This document shows, one piece after another, positions 7,614 through 16,062 of a stretch of 32,718 nt of DNA; the stretch's first letter is position 1, and each line of letters starts with the position of its first letter. A program made the position numbers and the translations under genes. This stretch comes from an uncultured Lachnospiraceae bacterium (GTDB lineage Bacteria > Bacillota > Clostridia > Lachnospirales > Lachnospiraceae), in assembly GCA_951800145.1 (NCBI GenBank), contig CATOJE010000038.1:1-32718 (forward strand), written 5' to 3'. The notes beneath the pieces were generated by a model, which saw only the letters and a list, made by a program, of their open reading frames with translations, was not told the DNA's origin and made no database searches.

Positions 7614-8258
7614 ATGATGAAACTTGCCAGGAATTATTTCCATAGGAAATGGATAAAAATAATATTAATTCTTACCGCTATGTTTATTTTCGGGGCTTGC
7701 TACAGCTGTTCCCGTGGAAGCGGGAAGGAGGATGTCCTGTTTCTCACAGAAGATGATGGAGGGAAGGGGCAGCCGGGAGAAGCTGTCTCAGGAGAAGAGA
7801 CGGCCATGGAGGAAGCAGCAGGCGAGGCTTTGCCTGTCTGCTTTGTACATATTTGCGGCGCAGTGGAAAGGCCGGGTGTCTATGAGCTTTTAGAGGGCAG
7901 CCGGGTTTTCCAGGCAGTGGAGCTGGCAGGAGGCTTTCTTCCAGAGGCGGATGAGAGCGGTTTAAACCTGGCAGCTTTGATTTCTGACGGGATGAAGATC
8001 CTGGTTCTTACCAGGGAGGAGGCTGAGACGGCATCCGCACAGGAAGGCGAAGGGGCCGGGAAGCAGGGAAAGGTTAATATTAACACAGCCAGTGAAAAGG
8101 AGCTGATGACTCTTAAGGGCATCGGGGAATCCAGGGCAAAGGATATTATTGCCTATCGGGAGAAGCATGGACGCTTTTCCAAAATCGAAGATATTATGCA
8201 GGTGCCCGGGATTAAGGACGGGGCATTTCAGAAAATAAAAGACGATATTACCGTTTAA
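7614..8258 (+). CDS. comEA: ComEA-family DNA-binding protein (SLBB + helix-hairpin-helix)
   Basis: A 214-residue extracytoplasmic DNA-binding protein of the ComEA type, the receptor for double-stranded DNA in natural transformation. Residues about 13-31 form a hydrophobic segment ending in FGAC, which could be a lipoprotein site or a plain anchor. An acidic linker follows, then an SLBB domain (CFVHICGAVERPGVYEL...) and a C-terminal ComEA helix-hairpin-helix pair (VNINTASEKELMTLKGIGES, then a second hairpin ending at IKDDITV). Start context is weak: ATG 7614 or 7617 with no strong ribosome site. No comEC or comEB is visible here, so competence is only suggested. Confidence 0.88.
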   Translation: MMKLARNYFHRKWIKIILILTAMFIFGACYSCSRGSGKEDVLFLTEDDGGKGQPGEAVSGEETAMEEAAGEALPVCFVHICGAVERPGVYELLEGSRVFQAVELAGGFLPEADESGLNLAALISDGMKILVLTREEAETASAQEGEGAGKQGKVNINTASEKELMTLKGIGESRAKDIIAYREKHGRFSKIEDIMQVPGIKDGAFQKIKDDITV

Positions 8259-8328
8259 ACGCGTTCGCAGGGATGATGGATTTAAGAGCTGGCTGCGGGG
8301 CTAAGGCGTGTAAAGACAGAGGTGGAGA

Positions 8329-9030
8329 ATGGCCAGTATTTTAGTTGTGGATGATGAGAAATTAATTGTAAAAGGTATTCGGTTCAGCTTAGAGCAGGAT
8401 GGTATGGAGGTAGACTGCGCTTATGACGGGGAGGAAGCCATCGAGATGGCAAAGGCGAAGGAGTACGATGTAGTGCTTTTGGATGTGATGCTCCCCAAGC
8501 ATGATGGATTTGAGGTATGCCAGGCCATTCGGGAATTCTCGGAGATGCCGATTATCATGCTTACCGCAAAGGGCGGCGATATGGATAAGATTTTGGGATT
8601 AGAGTACGGGGCAGATGACTATATCACAAAGCCCTTTAATATTCTGGAGGTCAAGGCCAGAATCAAGGCGATTATGCGCCGCAGCGCCAAAAAGAATAAG
8701 CGGGGGACTGAGCCGGAAAATAAGGTGGTCACGGCAGGCGACTTGAAGCTGGATATCGAGGGCCGGCGGGTGTTTATCGCGGAGAAGGAGATTAATCTTA
8801 CTGCAAAGGAGTTTGATCTCTTAGAGCTTTTAGTATGCCATCCCAACAAGGTTTACAGCAGAGAGACCCTTCTCACCTTTGTGTGGGGGAATAAAGCTCT
8901 GGACACAGGGGACGTGCGCACGGTGGATGTCCATGTCCGGAGGCTTCGGGAGAAAATCGAACCCAGCCCCAGCGACCCCAGGTATGTGCACACCAAGTGG
9001 GGTGTGGGATATTACTTCCGGGTAAAGTAG
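8329..9030 (+). CDS. Response regulator, OmpR/PhoB family (no kinase in window)
   Basis: A 233-residue two-component response regulator. The receiver domain has the acidic pair Asp8/Asp9, phospho-acceptor Asp52 (VVLLDVMLP), Thr79 and Lys101 (YITKPF). The C-terminal winged helix of OmpR/PhoB type includes INLTAKEFDLLELL and DVRTVDVHVRRLREKI. The start follows an AGGTGGAG ribosome site. A histidine kinase would normally follow, but an acetyltransferase comes next after 30 bases, so the partner kinase must lie elsewhere or the regulator works alone. All receiver residues needed for phosphorylation are present. Confidence 0.95.
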   Translation: MASILVVDDEKLIVKGIRFSLEQDGMEVDCAYDGEEAIEMAKAKEYDVVLLDVMLPKHDGFEVCQAIREFSEMPIIMLTAKGGDMDKILGLEYGADDYITKPFNILEVKARIKAIMRRSAKKNKRGTEPENKVVTAGDLKLDIEGRRVFIAEKEINLTAKEFDLLELLVCHPNKVYSRETLLTFVWGNKALDTGDVRTVDVHVRRLREKIEPSPSDPRYVHTKWGVGYYFRVK

Positions 9031-9060
9031 AGACGAAGGGACAAAGGAGAGAAGAGACAT

Positions 9061-9570
9061 ATGGAGGCTTCCTATCGCATTCGTACCGTTCATCCAGAAG
9101 ATCTAAATCAGGTGGCCAGGATCGAGGAGCTCTGTTTTCCGGCAGCAGAGGCAGCTTCAAAGGAATCCTTCCGGCAACGGATTGAGACATTCCCGGAAAG
9201 CTTTCTGGTGGCGGAGACAGAGGAAGGGATTATAGGCTTCATTAATGGCTGTGTGACCAATGGCCGGACGATTGAGGATGAGATGTTTTCCCAGATGTCG
9301 TTCCATGTGCCTGACGGCGCATATCAGGCAGTGTTTGGGCTGGATGTCCTTCCAGAGTACCGCTGCCAGGGAATCGCAGGGGCCTTGATGAGGAGACTGA
9401 TAGAGGTGGCAAGGGCCAGGGGGCGCAAGGGGCTGATTCTTACCTGTAAGGAGAAGCTGATTCCTTATTATGAGCGGTTTGGATATAAGAACTCAGGGGT
9501 ATCCCGATCGGTTCATGGCGGGGCAGTGTGGTATGATATGATTTTGGAGTTTGAGGATTTTGCTGTGTAA
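9061..9570 (+). CDS. GNAT-family N-acetyltransferase
   Basis: A 169-residue GCN5-related acetyltransferase. The acetyl-CoA site is recognisable as LDVLPEYRCQGIAGALMRRL, and the C-terminal YYERFGYKNSG segment is a standard GNAT element. The overall pattern resembles the AANAT-like branch that acts on small amines. A ribosome site (AAAGGAG) precedes the ATG. It lies 30 bases after the response regulator and 30 before rlmH, so the three may be co-transcribed. The substrate is not evident. Confidence 0.9.
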   Translation: MEASYRIRTVHPEDLNQVARIEELCFPAAEAASKESFRQRIETFPESFLVAETEEGIIGFINGCVTNGRTIEDEMFSQMSFHVPDGAYQAVFGLDVLPEYRCQGIAGALMRRLIEVARARGRKGLILTCKEKLIPYYERFGYKNSGVSRSVHGGAVWYDMILEFEDFAV

Positions 9571-9600
9571 GAGATATATGAGTATGAGAAGGAAAATGGA

Positions 9601-10080
9601 ATGAAAATTACAGTGGCGTCTGTGGGCAAGATCAAGGAGCGGTATCTGACAGAGGCATTAGAGGAGTATGGAAAACGGCTGAGCCGGTACTGTAAACTGG
9701 AAATGATCCAGGTAGCAGATGAGAAGACGCCGGAGGGAGCCAGCAGGGCCATGGAGGAGCAGATCCGGGAAAAAGAGGGGGAACGGCTTCTGGCTAAGAT
9801 CCGGCAGGATGCGTATGTGATTGCCTTAGCGATCCAGGGGCAGATGCCGGACTCGGTGGAGCTGGCAGGAAAGCTGGAAAAGCTGGGGGTAAGCGGGGTC
9901 AGCCATATCGTATTTGTAATCGGCGGCTCTCTGGGACTTTCCCAGGCAATGCTTTCCCGGGCAGATTATCTGCTCAGCTTTTCCAGGCTTACCTTCCCCC
10001 ACCAGCTGATGCGGGTGATGCTGCTGGAACAGATTTACCGCAGCTTTCGAATTATGGGGAATGAACCATATCACAAGTGA
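9601..10080 (+). CDS. rlmH: 23S rRNA pseudouridine-1915 N3-methyltransferase RlmH
   Basis: SPOUT-class methyltransferase that modifies pseudouridine 1915 in helix 69 of 23S rRNA using S-adenosylmethionine. Length (159 aa) is standard. The family hallmarks are complete: [16 protein letters not shown] at the start, the SAM-binding knot [10 protein letters not shown], and the C-terminal [20 protein letters not shown] and ending GNEPYHK. It is a housekeeping gene; the C-terminal YHK needed in the family is intact. Confidence 0.97.
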   Translation: MKITVASVGKIKERYLTEALEEYGKRLSRYCKLEMIQVADEKTPEGASRAMEEQIREKEGERLLAKIRQDAYVIALAIQGQMPDSVELAGKLEKLGVSGVSHIVFVIGGSLGLSQAMLSRADYLLSFSRLTFPHQLMRVMLLEQIYRSFRIMGNEPYHK

Positions 10081-10164
10081 GGGCGAAAAAGAACCAAGAA
10101 ATACAGATAAAGGTTGTTATAAAAAAGAAAAATAAAGTGCGGAGAAATAAAAGGGAGAACATTT

Positions 10165-10791
10165 ATGAGCATTTTATTTGTAAGGCATGGGGAAACCGAC
10201 TGGAATATAGCGAAAAGAGTACAGGGGACAACAGATATCCCTTTAAATGAAAATGGAAGAAAGCAGGCAGAACTTTTGTGTGAGAATCTTGAAAAGGAGA
10301 GCGTAAATCTCCGCAGAATTTACAGCAGTCGTCAAATAAGAGCATTGACGACAGCTAAGATAGCTGGTTCGAGATTTAATATACCGGTGAAAGTGATTCC
10401 TGGATTAGAAGAAATGAATTTTGGTTTATTTGAAGGGCATACTTGGGATGAAATTGGAGTTCTGTATCCGGACGAACTTACAAAATGGCAGTCTGATAAA
10501 CGCTATAACAAGGTACCAAACGGAGAATCCTATCAGGACTTACTGGAAAGGCTATTTTCAGGTTTGAACCAGATAATGGAAGAAATGAAGGATAATTATT
10601 CAGATGGAGATGTTTTGATATTAACACATGGCGCGGTGATAATGTCGTTACTAACGTTGAAAAAGGATCTCGACTTTAAGACATCATATATGGATATAAG
10701 CATTGAAAATGCAAAGATAATAAAACTTGAATTAAATGATTTAGAGGAAATACAGCAGAAGCTGTATCGGAAACCTCGTTTGCCTGAATAA
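10165..10791 (+). CDS. Histidine phosphatase family (phosphoglycerate-mutase-like) protein
   Basis: A 208-residue member of the histidine phosphatase superfamily. The catalytic RHGETDWN motif is at residues 7-14, the second histidine lies in LILTHGAVI (about residue 155), and the acidic LEEMNFGLFEGHTWDEI segment is present. It could dephosphorylate a small metabolite (cobalamin- or phosphoglycerate-type); the substrate is unclear. Its bases are visibly more AT-rich than those of its neighbours, with many AAA, TTA and ATA codons and few GC-ending ones, so recent acquisition is possible. The start is ATG 10165, with AAAGGGAG about 9 bases upstream. Confidence 0.88.
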   Translation: MSILFVRHGETDWNIAKRVQGTTDIPLNENGRKQAELLCENLEKESVNLRRIYSSRQIRALTTAKIAGSRFNIPVKVIPGLEEMNFGLFEGHTWDEIGVLYPDELTKWQSDKRYNKVPNGESYQDLLERLFSGLNQIMEEMKDNYSDGDVLILTHGAVIMSLLTLKKDLDFKTSYMDISIENAKIIKLELNDLEEIQQKLYRKPRLPE

Positions 10792-10899
10792 GATTTTGTT
10801 ATTTTACACACGTTCCGCCTAACCCCCCATGCCCCGCGGTGCTTGGTATCCCCCATGAAAGAAAGGGAGGTTCCTTTAAAACCCTTCGGGAGATATGCA

Positions 10900-10970
10900 G
10901 AAAACGGGAGTGAACATTGTCACTTCGAGACCCCGTTTTCGCACAGCTCAGCGCCGGAGCGCTGAGCTGT
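10900..10970. terminator. Two adjacent strong hairpins between convergent genes
   Basis: First, GAAAACGGG (10900-10908) pairs with CCCGTTTTC (10932-10940), enclosing AGTGA/TCACT and a one-sided 7-base bulge. Second, ACAGCTCAGCGC (10943-10954) pairs perfectly with GCGCTGAGCTGT (10959-10970) around CGGA. The second touches the stop codon of the minus-strand gene, so it probably ends that transcript. Neither is followed by a clear T-run, so they are not canonical terminators. Confidence 0.6.
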
Positions 10971-12472
10971 CAAAGTAATCGAAAATACAGGATAGCCAAA
11001 ACACTTATGATAATGATTCCTGCGGTTCCCAGCAAAATTTTCCCTATGATTCCATCGCTGTCTGTCAGATGGGTTCCTGTATCTGCCAGGAGGCCCCAGA
11101 GGCTGTAAGCCTTCACCCGTGATGAATGAGGAGAAGCCTGCCTGCCCCCTATGGCCCATAAAAAGGTTTGCCAGTCCTTCTGCAGAATCTGAATCCCCAT
11201 GGCAAATGCCTTTTCAGGACTCAGCCCTTTGGGAAGAGACCGGAAAAGCCCAGCATCCCTGGAATATTGAGAGGATTTTTGATAGGCAGGTTCCCCTTGC
11301 TTTTCCCGAAACTGCCGGTATGCATAGTCTTCTCCCTCCTGAATGGCCTTCTGGGGATTTTTCGTTTGCTTATAAGCTGCCAGGGTGTGGTAGTATACGC
11401 CAGAGGCTCCCTTCCGGCCCAGGTATTGATCGATGATTTTTTCGATGGCATTCTCAAGTGCAAAGGCAGTCGAAGGATTTCCCCTGCTTTCACTGGCATA
11501 TACCTGCCCCTTGATGGACATGACTGCGGCCAGCAGCCCGGTTACTTCCTCATTCCTGGCAGTAATTTGAGGATTTTTAAACAGATTTCCGCTGCCGTTA
11601 ATGTGTGCTGCAAACCGGTTTGCCCGTTCCAGCTCCCTGCCTGAGCAGGAGGCAAGGCTTCCCTGCTTAAAGGTATTTTCTGCGATGCCCCTTCTGGCAT
11701 TGCTAATGATCGCATTTCGCTGCCGAATCTGCTCCTTCCATGAATTTTGCTGTGTATGATAAGTCTGCTGAAAGCGGACATTTTGCTTTCCGGAGGATTG
11801 ATAAATCATGCCTTCCCTGGGGTGAGCATTGCTTTTTCCGGCCGCCGGTCTTCCGATGGCAAACAGAGTATGTGCAGCCTGGGGAGAGATAGACCGTCCG
11901 GCTGTCTGCCGGTAAAGGCTGGACCGGATGCTGTCCAGCGACGCAGCCTGCCCGGTCTCTTCCAGGAGAGAGGTCAGCTGCTCCAGGTTCTGTTCCATCA
12001 TAAGATTCAGCTTTTGAGCTAAAAGAGTATCCAGGCGTTCCAGCTGTGCTTTAAGGTTTTCTCCTTCTGCAGATTTCAGTGCGGCTTCCAGCAGGGCGAG
12101 GTACAGCTTTGACAGCTCCTGAAGCTGTTTTGTGAGCTCCAGCTCCGGATCTGGCTGCCATTCTAAAAAAGCTTCCCAGTCTTCACCCAGCTGCTCCAGC
12201 ACCCATCTGAGCGCCTCGTCGGCGGAAATGGATCCATTTGCAGAGAGCTGCCTGCGCAGCTCTGTGATTTCTGCTGTGTCCTTTGTCTGCTTTTGTTCGG
12301 TTTCTGTATGGGTTTCCTTGACCCTTTCTTTCTTTTCTGTGATTCTTCTGGAAAATTCCTGTAATAGTGCATCGCTGTCCTTTATTTCCGCCTGCTGCTT
12401 GGCAAACTGAAATTCCTGCTCTGCGCGGACCGCTGGTTCGGCGGAGGCGGCATTCGCTTTTATATTTGGCAT
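10970..12472 (-). CDS. Unrecognised tail-anchored coiled-coil protein next to spoIIIA
   Basis: A 500-residue protein that I cannot assign to a family. There is no signal peptide. Residues about 20-190 are charged, glutamine/glutamate-rich and likely helical or coiled-coil. The middle is polar and basic, with an LLAAVMSIKGQVYASESRGN-like globular part. The last 24 residues form one hydrophobic segment (KILLGTAGIIIISVLAILYF then RLL), giving a C-terminal tail anchor with the bulk in the cytoplasm. The start is ATG 12472 with AAAGGA 7 bases upstream. It is divergent from spoIIIAA and shares a 145-bp regulatory gap with it, which suggests but does not prove a role in sporulation. Confidence 0.8.
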   Translation of the reverse strand: MPNIKANAASAEPAVRAEQEFQFAKQQAEIKDSDALLQEFSRRITEKKERVKETHTETEQKQTKDTAEITELRRQLSANGSISADEALRWVLEQLGEDWEAFLEWQPDPELELTKQLQELSKLYLALLEAALKSAEGENLKAQLERLDTLLAQKLNLMMEQNLEQLTSLLEETGQAASLDSIRSSLYRQTAGRSISPQAAHTLFAIGRPAAGKSNAHPREGMIYQSSGKQNVRFQQTYHTQQNSWKEQIRQRNAIISNARRGIAENTFKQGSLASCSGRELERANRFAAHINGSGNLFKNPQITARNEEVTGLLAAVMSIKGQVYASESRGNPSTAFALENAIEKIIDQYLGRKGASGVYYHTLAAYKQTKNPQKAIQEGEDYAYRQFREKQGEPAYQKSSQYSRDAGLFRSLPKGLSPEKAFAMGIQILQKDWQTFLWAIGGRQASPHSSRVKAYSLWGLLADTGTHLTDSDGIIGKILLGTAGIIIISVLAILYFRLL

Positions 12473-12570
12473 GTCTTTTCCTTTCCTGTGCTGGAGGCTG
12501 TGTTCTTATTAAGATATATCGGCTTAATTGCCAAAACATTGATGGGATAACTACTTTCACGATAAATAAA

Positions 12571-12600
12571 GTCATAAAGAGGACATCCTCACCATATATT
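12571..12600 (+). promoter_or_regulatory. Sigma-E-like promoter for the spoIIIA operon
   Basis: GTCATAAA (12571-12578), a 14-base spacer and CATATATT (12593-12600) resemble the sporulation sigma-E consensus (a TCATA-type -35 and a CATA-type -10). The spoIIIA operon is a known sigma-E target in Bacillus and Clostridia. Transcription would begin around 12607, only about 11 bases before the ATG, at the ribosome site itself. Confidence 0.7.
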
Positions 12601-12617
12601 TGCGGTAAAGGGGGCGC

Positions 12618-13619
12618 ATGGCGATGGAAGAGATGGAGCAGGTGATACGGATGTTTCCCCAGAGGCTGCGGAGCCTCCTTAAGCAGGCAGATACGCTCCA
12701 GTTCCCGGCGGAGGAGCTGCGCCTGAGGGTGGGACAGCCCCTTCTGATGACAGCCAGGGGGAAGGAGTGGTGGCTTGCAGAAAAGAGGCAGTGCTGGGAA
12801 GAGGCGGCAGGCTATGGAGGACAAGAAATTTACCGGGTATCAGAGGAGGATATCCGGGATACGCTGGAATTTATGAGCCGCTATTCCCTGTATGCGTTTC
12901 ATGAGGAGCTGCGGCAGGGATTTTTAACCATTGCCGGCGGGCACCGAATCGGAGTGGCAGGTCAGGTGGTGCTGGAAGGGGGAAGGGTAAAGAATCTTCT
13001 CTATGCGTCCTTTTTAAATGTGAGGATTGCCAGGCAGCTGCCGGGCTGTGGAGATGAGGTTCTGCCCTGGATTTATGAACAGGGGGAGCTTTGCTCCACA
13101 CTGCTTATCTCTCCCCCGGGCTGTGGAAAGACAACCCTGCTAAGGGATTTGATCCGGCAGGCATCTAATGGCTGGACCTGTAAGGAAAATGGCCGTCTTG
13201 TAAGAGGCATTACGGTGGGTGTGGTGGATGAGCGGTCAGAGCTGGGGGCCTGCTGCCATGGCTGCCCGCAGAATGACTTAGGGATTCGGACCGATGTGCT
13301 GGATGCGTGTCCCAAAGCGGAAGGTATTATGATGCTGATCCGCAGTATGGCGCCACGGGCTGTGGCAGTGGATGAGATTGGAAGCATCCAGGATTTGGAG
13401 GCAATCCGATATGGGAAAAACTGCGGCTGCAGGCTGTTGGCTACGGTTCATGGACAATCTCTGGAGGATCTCCGGCAAAAGCCTATTCTGAAGGAGCTTA
13501 TCCAGGAGAATGTATTTCGACGATTTGTCGTCTTAAGCGGCAAGGGCGGGGCCGGAAGGGTGGAGGGGATATTTGACGCCCAGGGAAGATATCTGGGAAA
13601 GCCTTCGGCAGACAGATAA
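12618..13619 (+). CDS. spoIIIAA: Stage III sporulation protein AA, ATPase
   Basis: Cytoplasmic secretion-type ATPase of the SpoIIIA-SpoIIQ channel that links mother cell and forespore. The 333 residues include a Walker A motif in ISPPGCGKTTLLRDL (about 163-177), a Walker B-like AVAVDEIG and an arginine-rich YSLYAFHEELRQGFLTIAGG segment typical of SpoIIIAA. AAAGGGGG (12607-12614) is the ribosome site; ATG 12618 is close to it and ATG 12624, also in frame, has better spacing. It is first of eight genes in canonical order. SpoIIIAB follows after 65 bases, the only real gap in the operon. Confidence 0.96.
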   Translation: MAMEEMEQVIRMFPQRLRSLLKQADTLQFPAEELRLRVGQPLLMTARGKEWWLAEKRQCWEEAAGYGGQEIYRVSEEDIRDTLEFMSRYSLYAFHEELRQGFLTIAGGHRIGVAGQVVLEGGRVKNLLYASFLNVRIARQLPGCGDEVLPWIYEQGELCSTLLISPPGCGKTTLLRDLIRQASNGWTCKENGRLVRGITVGVVDERSELGACCHGCPQNDLGIRTDVLDACPKAEGIMMLIRSMAPRAVAVDEIGSIQDLEAIRYGKNCGCRLLATVHGQSLEDLRQKPILKELIQENVFRRFVVLSGKGGAGRVEGIFDAQGRYLGKPSADR

Positions 13620-13684
13620 TCCCTTCAGCTTAAGGAGGCCAGCACATTATTTCCAAGGAATGAATAGAGGGAGGAAATGCAGGG

Positions 13685-14221
13685 ATGAGATGGATGGGCG
13701 CGTGCTTGGTAACTTTGGGATGTACAGGGCTGGGACGTCATTTAGCCCGCCAGTGGAGGCTGCGGCTTCGATGGCTGGAGCAGCTGCGGCAGATGATTTA
13801 TTTTTTAAAGGGTGAAATTCTCTACGGCCATACTCCCTTAGGCACGGCTCTAAAGCAGGTGGGGGAGCGGTGTGAAAGGGCGGAGGGTGAGAAGGGGCTC
13901 TGCGGCCTCCCCAGGTTTTTCTGTGAGGTGGCAAGGCGGATCGGGATGCAGGAGGGAGAGCTTTTTGCGGATATTTGGAAGGAGGAACTGGCCAGGCTGA
14001 AGGACTCCCCATTAAAGGAGGAGGATCTGGCAGGGCTGAAAAGTCTGGGAGACCATCTGGGATATCTGGACCTTACCATGCAGGAGCGGAATCTGCTTTT
14101 ATATCTGGAGCAGCTGGATGGGCAGATCGAATATCTCCGAATGCATTTAAAGGAGAAAACCAAGCTTTATACCAGCCTGGGGGTGATGGGAGGTCTGTTT
14201 TTGACAGTAGCCATGCTGTAG
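13685..14221 (+). CDS. spoIIIAB: Stage III sporulation protein AB
   Basis: A 178-residue membrane protein similar in fold to type II secretion GspF, part of the SpoIIIA complex in the outer forespore membrane on the mother-cell side. A hydrophobic segment at each end (about 3-18 and the last 15 residues, GVMGGLFLTVAML) frames a helical cytoplasmic domain containing the family segment LRQMIYFLKGEILYGHTPL. GGAGG precedes the ATG by 10 bases. The position between spoIIIAA and spoIIIAC is canonical. Confidence 0.94.
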   Translation: MRWMGACLVTLGCTGLGRHLARQWRLRLRWLEQLRQMIYFLKGEILYGHTPLGTALKQVGERCERAEGEKGLCGLPRFFCEVARRIGMQEGELFADIWKEELARLKDSPLKEEDLAGLKSLGDHLGYLDLTMQERNLLLYLEQLDGQIEYLRMHLKEKTKLYTSLGVMGGLFLTVAML

Positions 14222-14242
14222 CAAAGAATCGTAGGAGGCATT

Positions 14243-14437
14243 ATGGAGGTTAGTCTGATTTTTCGGATTGCAGCCGTGGGGATACTGGTATCTGTGATCT
14301 GTCAGGTGTTAAAGCACAGCGGGAGGGAGGAGCAGGCATTCCTCACCAGTCTTGCCGGCTTAGTGCTGGTGCTGTTTTGGATGGTGCCCTATATCTATGA
14401 GCTGTTTGAAACCATGAAACGATTATTTTCTCTGTAG
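14243..14437 (+). CDS. spoIIIAC: Stage III sporulation protein AC
   Basis: A 64-residue protein with two transmembrane helices, a size characteristic of SpoIIIAC. The segment VICQVLKHSGREEQAFLTSLAG is typical of the family, as is the C-terminal YIYELFETMKRLF. It is related in sequence to the first part of SpoIIIAD, which starts 8 bases downstream, so the two probably pack together in the channel. Confidence 0.95.
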   Translation: MEVSLIFRIAAVGILVSVICQVLKHSGREEQAFLTSLAGLVLVLFWMVPYIYELFETMKRLFSL

Positions 14438-14445
14438 GAGGGCTT

Positions 14446-14832
14446 ATGACCATGATCCCTGTGGCGGCTGTAGGGATGGCTGCTGTTTTTCTGGCACTGC
14501 AGTTAAAGGGAATGAAGGGGGAGTACAGCTTTTTTCTGTCTGTGGCAGCGGGAATGTTTATCTTTTTTTTCGGAATTCAAAAGCTGGAGGGAATTTTAGA
14601 TGTAATTAAAAAAATCCAAGAGGAGATCCGGCTGAATCCAGTCTACTTTTCAACGCTGATGAAGATGGTGGGGATTACCTACATCGGTGAGTTTGCTTCC
14701 GGGATCTGCAAGGACAGCGGCTATGGCTTTTTGGGAAGCCAGATTGAGCTCTTTGGCAAGCTTTCCATCCTGGCGGTCAGCGTTCCGGTGGTGCTGGCGC
14801 TGCTGAATACACTGGAAGCATTTCTGATTTGA
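14446..14832 (+). CDS. spoIIIAD: Stage III sporulation protein AD
   Basis: A 128-residue membrane protein with about four helices, part of the SpoIIIA channel. The TLMKMVGITYIGEFASGICKD segment is the conserved SpoIIIAD core. A strong AGGAGG lies 5 bases before the ATG. It is close to both neighbours (8 bases after spoIIIAC, 12 before spoIIIAE), consistent with coupled translation. Confidence 0.95.
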   Translation: MTMIPVAAVGMAAVFLALQLKGMKGEYSFFLSVAAGMFIFFFGIQKLEGILDVIKKIQEEIRLNPVYFSTLMKMVGITYIGEFASGICKDSGYGFLGSQIELFGKLSILAVSVPVVLALLNTLEAFLI

Positions 14833-14844
14833 GAGGAGCGTGCC

Positions 14845-16041
14845 ATGGATGGGAAGAAAAGCGCAGGCTGCTTCTGCCTGCTTCTGATGAGCCTTCTTTT
14901 CATAGAGGCCTGGAGCAGTGCTTCTGTTTGGGGACAGGAAAGGCCTGGGGTGTGGGAAGCAGCAGGGGCAGAGGCTTTCTTTGATGAGGGGAGTCAGGAC
15001 CTGGAGCTGGAGAAGATACAGCAGTTTCTAAATCAGCTTCAGGATACCGAGGGCATTTCATTTGCTGGTCTTATGAGGGATCTGACAGCCGGTGACTTTA
15101 AAGGGATGCTTGCCAGGATAGGAGGCGCATTCCGGGGGAGGATTGTATCCGAATTTACAGGAAGTATCCATCTTCTGGCCCAGGCGGCAATCCTGGGGAT
15201 TTTAGGGGCGGTCTTTTCCCAGGTGGCGGCAGTGTTTCCAGGAAGCCGGATATCCGATACCGGCTTTTTTATTACCTACCTTCTGGCATTTACCTGTCTG
15301 ACTGCCAGCTTTTTTACAAGCGTGGAAACGGCTGTCTCCGTGGTGGGACATGTTCTGGACTTTTTGAAGGTACTGCTTCCCTCATTTTTTCTTACCGTTG
15401 CCCTTGCCGGGGGAAGCTTGTCAGGAGCCGCCCTTTATGGAAGCGTAATCGGCGGGGTGGGAGCAGCAGAGCTTTTGTGCGGCAGGGTTATGATACCATT
15501 GGTAAAAGTATATGTATTCCTTGTGCTGGCTGGAAATCTGTCCAGGGAGGCCTTTATTACAAAGCTGACCGATGGACTGGATGCAGGAATTCGCTGGACC
15601 TTAAAGACTGGAGCAGGCTTATTCCTGGGGCTTCAGATGATTCAGACGATGATCCTGCCCTATGCAGACAGTGTGAAGCGGGCGGGGCTTCAAAAGCTCG
15701 TGGCCTCTATCCCGGGAATTGGTTCCGGAGCAGAGGCAGTTGTCCAGGTAACAGTGGGGACGGGGGTATTGTTAAAAAATACAGTAGGCGGAGCCGCGGT
15801 GGTAGTATTGGCCGTTCTTGCTGCGGCGCCGGTGGCCAAGCTATGCTTCTTCCTTATACTGTACCGGGGAGCCGCCGCCTTCATGGAGCCGGTCTGTGAC
15901 AAGCGTCTGACAGCCTGTGCAGACGGTATGGGGAAGGCCCATAGCTTACTGCTGCAGATTGTCCTGGCAGTGGTGCTTTTATTTGCGATTTCCATTGGCG
16001 TGGTCTGTGCGGCCACCAATGCTGTATATTTTGGAGGATAG
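14845..16041 (+). CDS. spoIIIAE: Stage III sporulation protein AE
   Basis: A 398-residue multi-pass membrane protein of the mother-cell to forespore channel. It begins with a probable signal peptide (about 5-30, with a leucine-rich core before SVWGQ), then a polar domain and about seven hydrophobic helices. The conserved KVLLPSFFLTVALAGGSLSGA and RWTLKTGAGLFLGLQMIQTM segments identify the family. The ribosome site is GAGGAG. Length is normal. Confidence 0.95.
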   Translation: MDGKKSAGCFCLLLMSLLFIEAWSSASVWGQERPGVWEAAGAEAFFDEGSQDLELEKIQQFLNQLQDTEGISFAGLMRDLTAGDFKGMLARIGGAFRGRIVSEFTGSIHLLAQAAILGILGAVFSQVAAVFPGSRISDTGFFITYLLAFTCLTASFFTSVETAVSVVGHVLDFLKVLLPSFFLTVALAGGSLSGAALYGSVIGGVGAAELLCGRVMIPLVKVYVFLVLAGNLSREAFITKLTDGLDAGIRWTLKTGAGLFLGLQMIQTMILPYADSVKRAGLQKLVASIPGIGSGAEAVVQVTVGTGVLLKNTVGGAAVVVLAVLAAAPVAKLCFFLILYRGAAAFMEPVCDKRLTACADGMGKAHSLLLQIVLAVVLLFAISIGVVCAATNAVYFGG

Positions 16042-16062
16042 GCGAAAGGGAGCAGAGAGCGG

